Source: Diphasiastrum complanatum
Taxonomy: Eukaryota > Streptophyta > Lycopodiopsida > Lycopodiales > Lycopodiaceae
DNA: 64,000 nt
Assembly: GCA_029204225.1 (NCBI GenBank)
Contig: CM055095.1
Span: forward strand, 43,427,184 to 43,491,183
Direction of reading: 5' to 3'
Made by a program: the position numbers and the translations under genes
Shown: positions 54,301 to 64,000 of the stretch, one piece after another
How positions within the stretch are numbered: position 1 is the stretch's first letter
How the letters are laid out: each line of letters opens with the position of its first letter
Notes under the pieces: model-generated
What the model was told of the DNA's origin: nothing
The model's input: the letters and a program-made list of their open reading frames with translations, nothing else
Database searches by the model: none

Positions 54301-57300
54301 CTACAGGAGAGGCTTGTCCATCAGGGGGGTCAATTGGGGGAAGGCCTACTGAGGTTAGTGGCCTAGGTTCAGCAGAGGTGGTAGTTTCTATGGCGGCTAT
54401 GGGAGGTGTTGGGGAGAGATCACAAGCTGGAGCACACTCATGCCCTAGAGTCAGGCCATGACCACTTGCACCTACATAGGCAGGGTGGGCAGATATTGAT
54501 AGAGCACAGTGCCTGCAAGGTGGCAGCGGACACACCATGAGGTAGCCACCAAACTTACACGCTAGTGGTTTTTGACAATTGCTACCTTGCATTTGCCTTG
54601 GCCAACACCACCATCTTTTGTGACATGATGAGGGAGATTGTAGCCTGTGATGCCACTTGGAGACCCCCCACATGCAAGGCTCTTCATACTCGCCATTTGA
54701 GAGAGGAGTATGCATGCATCACAAGAGAGCTTAGCCCCGTACGACATGGCTGGGCCACATATGGTTGCTCTATTCTATCGGATGTGTGGATTGATATTTG
54801 GCATAGGCCTGTTATAACATGTTGGTTTCATGTCCGTTGGTCACTGTTTCTTAGGGGTGTGGATGCTTCCCGAGTTAGCAGTGTTGAGTTGGGAGAGTTT
54901 ATTTATGAGCATTTACGTGCAGTAGTCATCGAGGTGGGGGCGCAACATTTAGTGCAGGTGGTCACTGACAATGCCAGCAATTGTGTGGCTATGGGTGAGC
55001 TTTTGGAAAGAGACTATCCTCCTATTGTATGGACCCCGTGTGTAGTACACTACATCAATCTTTTGATGCACGACATAGGAGGCCTCCCTTGGGTTTCCAC
55101 CATCACATCCCATGCCATCTTTCTTTTGTAGCCAGGAAGAAGAGGGCCCTGGCCTTGTTCAGGACATATAGCCTCCTAGATCTGAAGAAGCCAGCACCCA
55201 CATGCTTTGCCTACCACACTGTCATCGTGTTGGAGTGGTTGCTTCGACTTGCATACGCCAGATGGCAGCCAGCCTTGAGTTCACATAGTGGCATTGTAGT
55301 AGAGAGCCAATTGGACTTAGGTTTCAGAGGATTGTTTTTGGAGATGATTTCTACAGGCTGAGCAACTGGTTGAGGTCTTGCAGCCAGTGGACCGTCTCAA
55401 CTTCATGGAAGACGTTACAGGATATCTCATCCACCAGAGGCGGTCCAAGAGAGGTACTTGTGCCAGAGCACAAATGAAAGAAAGGAATTGTCTCAAAATT
55501 GCATTTTTTGAACGCTAAGGTGTTGCACACAAGCTCACAAACCCTAAGTAAATACACATAATTACCCAGCAAATCCGTCACTTTATTAATCTCAAGCAAA
55601 TGTACATAGATCAGCAAGCAAACATGAGAGCTCTGCTGCAAGTCTCCTCCCAACCAATGCTGCATAGGAATACCATAATCAGGAATGCCTGACAAGGCTC
55701 ACACTATATCCCCTCAAGCACCCCTTAACCCTGACACATCCTTACGTCGACACATGGCAAACTCCATGCACAATCGACACTTGCCACTTGGCAGTACCCT
55801 GACACATAGGCAAGCTAGTAGGTGGACAGTCTGACAAGTGTCACTCTGCATTGGACCAAGTGTCCCAATGAGCATATGACACATGTCCTGTTGACCCGTC
55901 CATTGACCGTCCGACAAGTGTCACTCATGCACTGGACCAAGTGTCCCAGTTAGCATATGACACGTGTAATGTTGACCAGTCAACCCTTCCTACTTTTTAG
56001 GAGGTCAGTCCAGCAGCAGACTCTCATGAGACCTAGTACCCCCTTGGCCATCTCGGATTTAGTCACTATAACAGATATTTACATTGCAATTTACAATTGT
56101 CTCCACAGGCCGGTGACTTAGCCATTTACAATTTAATAATTACAATTTACCATTTACATTGGGCAAGGAATTCAAAGTACATGTGACTTGAGGTTGGTTG
56201 ATTGAGAGGGTTCTACGCTTGGCCTCATTTATGAGTTTATGGACAAGATTAGGGAGACCCTTCAGAGACCCTTTTTTGATGAGCGGAGATATATATTTTT
56301 CTAACTTGCTTGGTGCATCTGTTTTGTAAAAATGTTTTAGCATTGTTGAGTTGTTTCTTTTGCAATGAAATGATTATTTTTTTGGTTTCTATAGGATGTT
56401 GATTATCCAAGAGAAGTGGCTTGACCGATGGAATTTCTTCTACAAGTCCATACATGCAGTTGCTCATTTGCTTCACCCTATGTGGGTTACTGGAGCCATA
56501 CCCACAGACGCTGAGCCTGTGGACAGTTGCAGGACATACACGCAAAATGTGTGTCCAGGTTAGGGTTGTGCCCCAAAAGGGCTATCTAATCCATTTCGTT
56601 TTTAGCACTTGTCTAATTGTCAACACTTTTTGTATGCTTTTTGATGATTTATTCTTTCAAGAATCTGACAATGTCCCTTGTTTTTGTATAGGTCATGCCC
56701 CCCTTGTTGCTTAGGATCGAGAGACAAATGTTGAATTTTGTAAGCAAACTCCAACAATGGTAGGTATGTCCCCCATCGAGTTTGCTTATCCCCAACAAAT
56801 GCCCTAAGCAATATCTCTAAGGTCTAGCTGACTCTCTCAGTTTGGCCATCTATTTGAGGATGCTCCATACTGCTCATTCTCAATTGGACTTCAGTTTGTT
56901 CATAAATGTACTCCAAAAGTTCCCATTAAATCGAGTATCCATGTCAGACACTATGGATGATGGTAATCCATGAAGTCTAAACACATGCTCAATAAACATG
57001 CTAGCTACTCCATATGCATCTATCTTTTTACGTGTTGGAATAAAGTGAGTCACCTTACTTAGGCATTCCTCTGACAAGTCCAATAGACCTCAACAACCAA
57101 GATGATCCCCTTCACGTAGACTTTTCTTAAGTCGAGTTACGTGAAAGACCGGGTGTACCTGAGTTCCTTCCGGGAGGTCTAGTTGGTAAGCCAAAGATCC
57201 TATCCTTTTCAGGATTTTATATGGTGCTCTGTATCTAGCGGACAGTTTGTAATGCTTGCTGATATGCATTACATTTGAATCCTTTGGGATTTGCATTTAT

Positions 57301-59881
57301 ATACCAAATTCCCTTCTTGAAAATTTCGAGGCGATATTTTCATATTAGCGTAATATCTATCCTGGTCTTGTTGGACATTCTCCTATGCTATTGGTAGCAT
57401 TTCTTGCATATCATGCATGAAATTTGCTACCTTATGATACTTTATCGTTTGAGTTTCAATTGAAATGGGTGATCTAGTTTCATAATTGTACATAAGCATA
57501 AGCGGGCTATAACTGGTAGCCGAATGCTTACTATTATTAGAGGCAAACTTAATCAAGGGCGAATACTTCTCCCCATGAGATTGTCGTCAAGATATATATA
57601 CTCGTGGAAGCTGTTCCATTGTCTGATTAGTTCTTTCCGTTTGACTGTTTGTATCGGGATCAGAAGAATTGAAGCTCAGTGTTGTTTCTAGTTTAGCAAA
57701 TACGATTTACCAGAAGTGACCGGTGAACTTTGGATCACGATCGCTCACTATGTCACTTGGTAATCTATAAAGTCTAAATAGAGGTTCAACAAATATTTGA
57801 GCTAAATCAGAAGCCTTCGTGGTGGTCTTTACTGAAGTAAACATAGCCAATTTGATAAGACGGTCGACAACTACCCAAATTGTATCATTTTGTTTATTCA
57901 TCCGCGGTTACCCAACCACGAAATCCATCAAAATACTATCCCACTTTTTATTAGGGATATTCAATGGATGTGAGAGTCCACTAGCCATAAGACGTTCAGC
58001 CTTATATAATTGGCATAGTTCACACTTGACCACATAAGATTCTATAAAAGGTTTAAGTTTTGGCCAATAAAAATCTCTTTGTACTAAATCTAATGTACGA
58101 TGTATGCTTGGATGCCTTGCACAAGGTGAGTCATGACACTCATAAAGAATTTTCTCTCTATTGCATCCACATTGGGGACGCATATCTTCCCTTTCTTGAG
58201 CAAAAGTCCATTACGGATAGAGAAGTCATCAACACTCTTTTTGTCCTTTCTCCCAGCTTGCCTACACTTTCCCTACCTCTATCTTCTCTCTCTTTCTCAC
58301 ATTTTGGACTACATTTCTATCTCTAATTCAAAGGAAAACTAATTTGAAGGTATGATTGAATGAGAAGTTTGGATTTAAGCATACTTGTTGCATGAGTTTT
58401 ATTTTAGATCAAATCCCTATTGGGATTTTCAGTCGAATGTATACTTGATCAATTTAGATCAGAGGTTAGTTGCATAATAAGATTTTCCTAATGGGAGGTG
58501 GTGGGTGCCCATCTTGACCCATTTATGTGAGTCGATATGTGAATGCTTTGATAAAATGTGGAGTTCTTCTATTAGCATTCTCTATTGCATGTATGAGCTC
58601 TTTCTAATTTTTTATTTTATTCTTTTACTATGAATTCAATGCATGAAGCATGTGTTGTCTTTCCACAAGTTATAGTACATTGATAAGATACGATACTTTT
58701 GCGAGTTCGTTGACATACTGATTCTTTAATGCATGTTTTATTGCATATGTGATCCAAGTGACAAAGAGGTGACACTTAGTCCTTACGTCCTATATATGAT
58801 TCGAAAAAAAGAACTACTCCATGAAGATTGGAGATGATTGGCCCTTTGAAGTCCAACTAGTAACTTTTCTCCTCATGTTAAAAATAGGTTTCAAAAGAGT
58901 ATACCTAGTTAAGTATAAAAAGAAAATAACTTCCATTAGTTGGCCACCTAAGGTGAAAGTTTAACTATGCATTGATATGTTCAAGACTATCGCCTTGTTT
59001 ATTTTCATATTAACCTTCGAGCGTCTCTCCTGAAAGAAATGAAACAAGCTGTTAATGTGCCACTATAGTCCCCCTTGAGATGAAGATAGTAGAACTACTT
59101 CATTTGCGTAGAAGAGAATGAATCACAATATCCTTCATTGAAGTTAATAAGTTCCTTCGAGCTCACCAACGTACAAGTCAAAAACCGTAGGGGATAATGG
59201 GCATCCTTAATTTGGTTCGATAGTAATAATGTATGTCTCTATTGTTACCTATCAAAATTTGGAAGGACCCACCATGCTCTCGTAAAATATGAAAACAAAA
59301 AAACACTTTCATTGGAAGTTGCGAGTCATGCAATTGCTAGATGAGCATGTAGCATGAGACTGAGTCAAAATTCAGATGAGTGTCAGAAGCATATGGAGCA
59401 GCAAATATACTCTATCTACTAGTCTTCCCTCATCAATTGTGGCCTTGAGAGTGAGAACATGATATACAGTAGAATGTGATATGTATCCTACCTAACCCAG
59501 TATACGAAGAGGTATAAGCTAGTTGATGAATCTAATTAAGGGCTCTTGTGGTAAATGTGTATTTCTCCAACTTTAGATTCTTTTGATAAATACTCAACAT
59601 TTTTTGGTTGCTTGAGTTGTCTATATTTCAAGCTTAGGGGCTTAATACACATTATATCATTGATTCAGCTGAAAATCACTTTCTTTTAGGCTGCACTTTC
59701 ATCAAAATTGGACTTCGTCGTTGTTCCTAGAGCCATTTTGCATCTTACGACGAGGCGAGTATTGACTATGGAATGGATCAACGGTGTTCGTCCCTTGGAT
59801 TTGCAACGTATTGCAAAAGGAAAAGATGGAGGCTATAGCATCTTGGAGCAACACGCTGCTAAGGAACGACTTCTCAACATG
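45904..59881 (+). CDS. Plastid-type ABC1K atypical kinase gene, exons 1-8 (3' end missing)
   Basis: Exons by GT-AG borders: 45904-46618, 46851-47026, 48444-48603, 50115-50167, 50430-50573, 50798-50902, 51401-51526, 59690-59881; all joins keep frame. Exon 1 begins with a Ser/His-rich leader that fits a plastid transit peptide, then LSEVDGKRAFAKSW. ABC1 hallmarks: KLGPTFIKVAQSLSTRPD (KxGQ region), PIAAASLGQVYKGR (Ala-rich loop), DVAVKIQRPD (lysine), IFADEVGRGLYGELDY (ExD region), and VLTMEWINGVRPLDLQ. ABC1K/UbiB proteins are atypical kinases or ATPases that in plastids affect prenylquinone and plastoglobule lipid metabolism. The KxGQ glycine is Ala here. The DFG-type C-terminal exons are not in the window up to 64000 or lie beyond it. 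Which ABC1K subgroup it is remains unclear. No stops or frameshifts are seen, so it looks functional. Confidence 0.88.
47300..47965 (+). repeat. Dispersed repeat with G-rich core, copy A (ABC1K intron 2)
   Basis: Shares with 51720-52255: GGAAAAATAGCTTATGGCTG, CAAACCAGCGTTTTGCCTC, GTGCAGTAGAT, TAGCTATTTGGTTGTTATTT, a G-rich core, GACCATCTGTGATCGTAAC, CCCAACATGGATTAATGCAC and GCTCTTAATTAGAGCTTTCATCT. The core here (about 47573-47770) is very GC-rich with runs of seven or more G or C. Non-coding; possibly a non-autonomous retroelement or LTR. Confidence 0.75.
48300..48394. repeat. GA/GAGC microsatellite
   Basis: GAGAGCGAGATAGAGAGAGA, then about 60 bases of nearly pure (GA)n, just before exon 3 of the ABC1K gene (48444). 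Confidence 0.95.
51720..52255 (+). repeat. Dispersed repeat with G-rich core, copy B (ABC1K intron 7)
   Basis: Homologous to copy A at 47.30-47.97 kb in the same orientation. The core (51928-52040) reads as runs such as GGGGGTTCGGGGGGGGGTCC and TAGCCCCCCAGTGGGGGGTT. Compared with copy A it has an extra ~25 bases near 52112. Both copies lie in introns of the same gene. Confidence 0.75.
52260..53750. other. Intron 7 filler, no supported gene
   Basis: An 'AACGCGTTTC' motif recurs near 52330-52390 (GAAACGCGTTTC), forming short palindromes. ORFs at 52805-53023 and 53082-53363 show no convincing family motif. Confidence 0.35.
53761..53780 (+). repeat. Short telomere-type repeat
   Basis: GTTTAGGGTTTAGGGTTTAG is nearly three units of the plant telomere motif TTTAGGG. 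An interstitial remnant; consistent with a plant genome. Confidence 0.8.
54565..55450 (+). pseudogene. hAT-type transposase (DUF659 region), part 1
   Basis: Blocks: DATWRPPTCKALHTRHLREE, GCSILSDVWIDIWHRPVITC, FLRGVDASRVSS, HLVQVVTDNASNCVAMGELL and IVWTPCVVHYINLLMHDIG. This is the DUF659/hAT order ('SDGWTD..GRP.IN', 'VDAS', 'VVQVVTDNASN', 'PCAAHCI.L.L.DI'). After a frame change near 55130: TCFAYHTVIVLEWLLRL, and then EQLVEVLQPVDRL. The N-terminal zinc finger is not seen, and stops and shifts make it dead. It sits in ABC1K intron 7. Confidence 0.75.
55451..56160. other. ~700-base insertion splitting the hAT gene
   Basis: The stretch between the two hAT parts has no transposase match. It contains the 80-base tandem duplication at 55829-55990 and short AT-rich repeats near 56085-56160 (CATTTACAATTTA). 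Borders are approximate. Confidence 0.4.
55829..55990. repeat. 80-base tandem duplication
   Basis: CTGACAAGTGTCACTC (55831) and CCGACAAGTGTCACTC (55911) start two units that each continue GGACCAAGTGTCCCA, AGCATATGACAC and GTTGACC. The period is 80 bases with a few substitutions. Confidence 0.85.
56165..56560 (+). pseudogene. hAT-type transposase, part 2
   Basis: VYEFMDKIRETLQRPFFDER (about 56225-56285) then, after a gap, IIQEKWLDRWNFFYKSIHAV and AHLLHPMW (about 56402-56480). This matches the hAT segment 'YE.MD..K..I', 'I..RW......HAAAY.LNP'. It continues part 1 after the insertion; the dimerisation domain is not found. Confidence 0.6.
56615..57085 (-). pseudogene. Ty3/Gypsy integrase fragment, copy 2
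   Basis: Read leftward: CLSKVTHFIPTRKKIDAYGV, FRLHGLPSSIVSDMDTRFNG (catalytic Asp region), HPQIDGQTERV (catalytic Glu region) and LLRAFVGDKQTRWGTYLPLL. The first integrase Asp and upstream parts are missing. It starts directly at the end of the other Gypsy fragment, so two Gypsy pieces are fused head to tail. Confidence 0.75.
57090..58183 (-). pseudogene. Ty3/Gypsy integrase to C-terminal domain, copy 1
   Basis: Read leftward: HPSIHRTLDLVQRDFYWPKL, CELCQLYKAERLMASGL (zinc-binding domain), WDSILMDFVVG (first Asp), DTIWVVVDRLIKLAMFTSVK, LPSDIVSDRDPKFTGHFW (second Asp), a decayed stretch, then KLSARYRAPYKILKRIG and EGTQVHPVFHVTRLKK, the region before the chromodomain of plant Gypsy elements. 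Stops lie between 57300 and 57700. Confidence 0.8.
58184..59689. other. Intron 7 end, no gene seen
   Basis: AT-rich DNA up to the TTTTAG acceptor at 59689. No ORF with a known motif. Confidence 0.4.
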
Positions 59882-61330
59882 GTACATAATACCAATAGAA
59901 TTTAGTCTTATGTTTTGTCAGCTAAGATTATTGCACTTTCTTAATCCTCTAAGACTATTCATTAGAAAAGTAATTTCTGCGTAGCGTTGTTTATTGTTAG
60001 TTTGGGCGTTATGAATTTTAATCATGTTGTTTATGTAGAATTTTGAAATAAGCTATCACGTCATTAACTTATAGTTCTCCAATTATGAGCATAAGCACAC
60101 AAGATCATCACATGATAAGAAAGTAGACTATAAACTTATGTCGTATAGCAATCTTCAATTAATAACATTCTACTAATGATAAGAAGTTGATATGTGGGTC
60201 CTACAATTGAACACTTCTAGAGCATTTGCTACAAAGGCACTTGTAGTAGTATTTTCAAACAAACAATGGTAAATGGATGCGTAGGTCCTTTTAGAGGAGG
60301 ATTGTTGGAGCATTTCCTACCAAGACACTTAGAAGAGTCTCCTAGAGACAATTCTCAAAAACTAGGATCATTAGTTTTAGGATGACTAGTAGAATTCCTA
60401 CCTATACTATTTGAAGGAGTCTGCATGCTAGAAGGTTCCACTAGGCCTATAGCATGGGTTTCAAGACTACTTTTGCCATCTCAGAAGGTCACGTGGCATG
60501 TACCACTTAATGTTGTCATAAGAAAACAAGGTTTTAACATGTACACCCCACTAGTCTTCTAAGGTACGAATTAGATGTTAATAGCTTTACTCTACTGATA
60601 GAAGCATTGCCCTCAAGTTTGGCAATATATAGAAGAGATACATTTACAAAAAATGAAAGACAAAAAGCTAACGTGGACGTCAAAAAATGTATTGCCAACT
60701 AAAATAGTTAAAGGAATATCCACACCGTATCAATACTTTTGTATTGTTTTTATTAGCCATCTCGACTGTGTATCAATATTTGTCATGAACACATTGCAAA
60801 TAATGGCATCACACATGAATTGATTATTAAAAGAAAACCTCCTACAAAGAATACCCCACAATGCACTTCCTCCTATAAGGAACACACTACTAAGTATCTC
60901 CTATAAAGACACTCATAGACTTCAGATCTATAAATTATAGAATGACTAGTGGATAGCCTGTTTATCCTAGTTTGAAGGCCCTTAGGGAAACCTCCCAAAA
61001 ACTATTGCTAAAACTAGGGCTAAGAGCCTCCTATGCTATGCAGACTGTTAGAAGCAAATGAGTGTACCCAGGGTTTATTATTCAATCAATGGGGTCATCA
61101 ATATAGCATTGACGTAAAGACCACAAAGGTCCTCATAATCCTGTGTCCATAACACTCTCCAACTAAACAAAACATTACTGAAGGTGGTGTTGCAAACTTC
61201 AATGTCTAATTGCTCCTGACATAAATACATTTGCTAAATTTGTAGCTGTCTCCAAAAGTGTGGACACGTCCCAACTAACAAAAACAATGCCATGAATTTT
61301 GCAATACGTTAAAGTGCTTCAAGATCCAAA
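59882..61330. other. Probable ABC1K intron 8, no gene seen
   Basis: It starts with the donor GTACAT at 59882. Two similar phrases, GTAGTATTTTCAAACAAAC and GAGTCTCCTAGAGACAATTC, belong to a mildly repetitive stretch (60.2-61.0 kb) with repeated 'ACTAGT..ATTCCTACC' wording. No further ABC1K exon is recognised. Confidence 0.35.
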
Positions 61331-61369
61331 GCACTTAATTTTGCATTAGGTGCTTCATCTTCTTCAGCA

Positions 61370-61625
61370 AAATTCATGCTGCTTCTTCTTGAACTTGTTG
61401 TGCCAGCACTCCTTTGCATAATGCCCTGATTTGCCGCAAATGAAGCAATTTCCCTTTCGAACTACTTTCTTTCCATCTTTTGATCGATTTGATTGATTCT
61501 CCTCCGTATCTAGCTGCTGCTTCTTCTTCTACTACTTCCCTTTGCCACCCTTCTTGGAACTTTGCTCTTGCTTCTTTGCCAGGAATGCCTGTTCCTTGAA
61601 ATCGTCCCTGTTGACAATGTTGTGT
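61370..61625 (-). pseudogene. Copia Gag tail with zinc knuckle, inverted
   Basis: Read leftward: DFKEQAFLAKKQEQSSKKGG, a Lys-rich stretch with two stops, GKKVVRKGNCFICGKSGHYA, KECWHNKFKKKQHEF. CFICGKSGHYAKEC is a CCHC knuckle. It points away from the Copia pol that starts at 61640 on the plus strand, so the Gag piece is inverted or from another copy. Confidence 0.7.
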
Positions 61626-61639
61626 CGTCTCATTTCTTC

Positions 61640-64000
61640 ACAAGGTTTGTGAAGGCTGTGTCTTAGGCAAGCATCATATGAAGAAATTTTTGCCTAGTAC
61701 ATTCGGGGCAAAAAATGTTCTAGAACTTGTTCATATAGATTTGTGTGGTCCTATGAGGACTTAGTCTTATGGGGGAGCAAGTTACTTCATGGTGTTTGTG
61801 GATGACTATTCTAGGAAGCCGTGGATCTATCTTCTCAAGAATAAGGGTGAAGCATTCAAGTATTTCACCTGGTTTAAGACACAGGTGGAGAAAGAAACAG
61901 ATAGACAAATCAGGATAATCTGCTCGAACAAAGGGGAGAGTATATTTCTATGGAATTTCAGACGTTTTGCAAGGATCATGGTATAAAGAGACAATTTGCA
62001 AACACGGACACGCCTCAACAAAATGGAGTCGCGGAAAGAAAGAACCGGTCTATAGTGGAAATTGCGACGAGTATGCTCAAGAGTAAAGACCTACAAAGAT
62101 TGTAGAGAATTGGACTCCAGAGGAAGCTTACATGGGTCGAAAACCAGATGTAAGTCATCTGAGAGTGTTTGGTAGTATTGCTTATGCTCACATACCTAAG
62201 GATTCCAGGAGCAAATTGGATATTCCTTGGATATGATAGTCAAGAGAAGGGATACAAGTTGTATGACTTGGAGGGTAAGAAAGTCATCATAAGTAGGGAT
62301 GTAATCTTTGATGAGGAGGCAACTCATAAAGATACAGAGATACCTTATGATAGGAATCAAGATGGAGGAATCCCTATATTGAATGACGAGTTATTACAGG
62401 AGCCTGAATTGACACATGTATCGCCTGCGCCAATCCAAGTACCTAGAGTGACCTTGGTTGAGAAAGGAAAGAGGAAGGAGAGATCAAGTATATGGGATAT
62501 TTTTTCACCTCCTACTTCACTAGGCAGGAAGCATCCTACATCAGAAGATAGAAGATTGCCTAGATGTTACTATAAAACTATCAAGGATAGTGTCATTATG
62601 GAACTAGGAGATCGGCTAGGCTTGAAAAGCAACAGGAAGATCAGGATCGACAAGAGGATCGACAAGAAGATCATCATGAAGATCAAGATTGACAAGAAGA
62701 TCATCACGAAGATGGGGATGTACATTTTGCATATATGGCCACAATATTGGAAACCAAGGATCCATCTACTTTCAGAGAGGCTGAAAAAGAGTATTTGGAA
62801 GAAAGCTATGGATGAGGAGTACGACTCAATCATGAAGAACAAGACTTGGAGACTTGTTTGATTACCTACAGGTAAAAAGGCCATTGGATGCAAGTGGGTC
62901 TATAGAACTAAGTACAAATCAGATGGTTCTATAGATAAACATAAGGCAAAATTGGTGGCAAAAGGTCATGCTCAATAGGAAGGGATTGACTATGAAGAAA
63001 CTTTTGCACCAATTGCTAAGTCTACTACTATAGAGTGCATTTTTGAATGGATTTCTAGAGGAGGATGTCTACATGGAGTAGCCAGATAAATACATAGTAG
63101 CAGGACATGAAGACAAGGTTTGCAAGTTGGACAAGGCAATATATGGACTTAAGCAGGCACCTAGGGCGTGGTACACAAGGATTGACACATGCTTTGAGGA
63201 GCTTGGCTTTCAGAGGAGTAGTTCGGAGCATACACTTTATGTTTTGATTAGGGATGTTCATATTGTGATTGTAGTGATGTATGTGGATGATCTTGTTATT
63301 ACAGGATTAGATCATGGTGTGATTCAGGTTATCAAGAAAGATCTCTCATCGAAGTTTGACATGAAAGATCTTGGTTCACTACAATATTTTCTTGGGATTG
63401 AGGTATGGAGAGTAGCACAGGGGTTATTTATTTCTCAATCTAAGTATCCTCATGAACTCCTTGAAAAGTTCATTGTTGGAAGCTTAATCTATCTAACTAC
63501 GATGAGACCAGATATTGCTTATGTTGTGAGTATGGTTAGTCAGTTTATGGCTAAGTCTAAGCAGATTCATTGGAGAGCTGCTAAGCGAATATTCAGATAT
63601 ATCCAGGGTACATTGAGTTTTGGTATTCTCTATGGGAGACAGGATGATTTGAAGTTCCAGGGATATGTGGCCGCTGATTGGGCTGGAGATGTGGAAGACC
63701 GAAGATCTACTACAGGGTATGCTTTTAGTCTTGGGTTTGTTGCTATCTCTTCAAAGAAGCAGCATACTATTGATTATCATCCACAGAGGCAGAATACCAA
63801 GCTACTACGAGTGCGGCAAGTGGCACATTGAAGTACAACAATACTTCATCAGAGAGAAGATTCAGAGTGGTGGAGCTTATCTATTGTCCTACGGAAGAGC
63901 AAGTTGCAGATACCTTTACCAAAGGACTTGGCAAAGAAAAATTTCAGAAGTTTAGGGAACTTCTAGGAGTAATAGATAACAAAGTAAACATTAAGGAGGA
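61640..64000 (+). pseudogene. Copia pol: integrase, RT, RNase H; cut by window end
   Basis: Integrase: CVLGKHHMKKF, LELVHIDLCGPM, YFMVFVDDYSRKPWIYLLKN (about 61780-61840), then a degenerate second Asp region IICSNKGES (Asp to Asn), and WIFLGYDSQEKGYKLYDLE (62215). RT: KKAMDEEYDSIMKNKTW, KAIGCKWVYRTKYKSDGSID, KAIYGLKQAPRAWYTRID (63134), VVMYVDDLVITG (63274), KDLGSLQYFLGIE. RNase H: AADWAGDVEDRRSTTGYAF (63672), AISSKKQH, then frame-shifted KLQIPLPKDL-like text. At least five stops or shifts. The window ends on a purine-rich ATTAAGGAGGA, a likely polypurine tract, so the 3' LTR should start just past 64000. No primer site or 5' LTR is seen. Confidence 0.85.

Noticed and set aside
55829..55990. 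A CRISPR-like array
   Set aside because: Only two long units (80 bases) with no unique spacers; a plain tandem duplication in a plant genome.

Overview
This window is nuclear DNA from a land plant with a large, repeat-rich, AT-rich genome. The evidence is: a split gene for a plastid-type ABC1K (UbiB-like) atypical kinase with GT-AG introns; Copia elements with the plant initiator-Met primer site TGGTATCAGAGC; L1-type LINE, hAT and Ty3/Gypsy remnants; and a short run of the plant telomere motif TTTAGGG. I cannot name the species. Apart from the ABC1K gene and perhaps one 444-codon ORF, nearly everything recognisable is transposon-derived and mostly broken.

Layout. 0-9.7 kb: decayed ORFs, a tRNA-type SINE, a reversed Copia LTR piece, a Copia 5' leader and degraded Pro/Gln-rich ORFs. 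9.8-20.0 kb: an L1 LINE 3' end, split by an 8.9 kb element (here E1, 10766-19678) with imperfect ~45 bp terminal inverted repeats (TIRs). 20.5-22.3 kb: foldback DNA and the 444-codon ORF. 23-25.3 kb: Gypsy remnants. 26-34 kb: Copia fragments of one family plus foldback DNA. 34.5-39.2 kb: an LTR-bounded but defective Copia element, nested inside the integrase of a reversed Copia element. 39.5-43.8 kb: a second element (E2) whose TIRs match those of E1. 45.9-59.9 kb: eight exons of the ABC1K gene, which continues past the window or into unseen exons. Its 8.2 kb seventh intron holds hAT and Gypsy remnants. 61.4-64 kb: another Copia element, cut by the window end.

The main discovery candidate is E1. 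Between its TIRs lie four decayed, mostly intron-containing genes arranged tail-to-tail, head-to-head, tail-to-tail: (+) a candidate RNase H-fold transposase with an HxCLYC zinc-type insertion; (-) an unknown ~370 aa protein; (+) a protein whose first ~120 residues are a divergent histone H3 (tail and histone fold), followed by an acidic Ser/Asp/Glu linker and an unknown C-terminal region; (-) another unknown protein. The two central genes diverge from a spacer with a near-perfect 27 bp inverted repeat and an 18 bp palindrome. A homologue of the fourth gene lies in E2, whose TIRs begin with the same CATTAG and carry the same AGAGCCCAAA core. I know of no plant DNA transposon family that carries an H3-like gene. 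In the H3 tail K4 is kept, while the positions of the silencing-mark lysines K9 and K27 appear substituted. An anti-silencing role is a hypothesis only. All E1 genes here carry frameshifts or stops, so this copy is a fossil.

Limits: exon borders were read by eye, no database search was possible, and family calls rest on remembered motif patterns.
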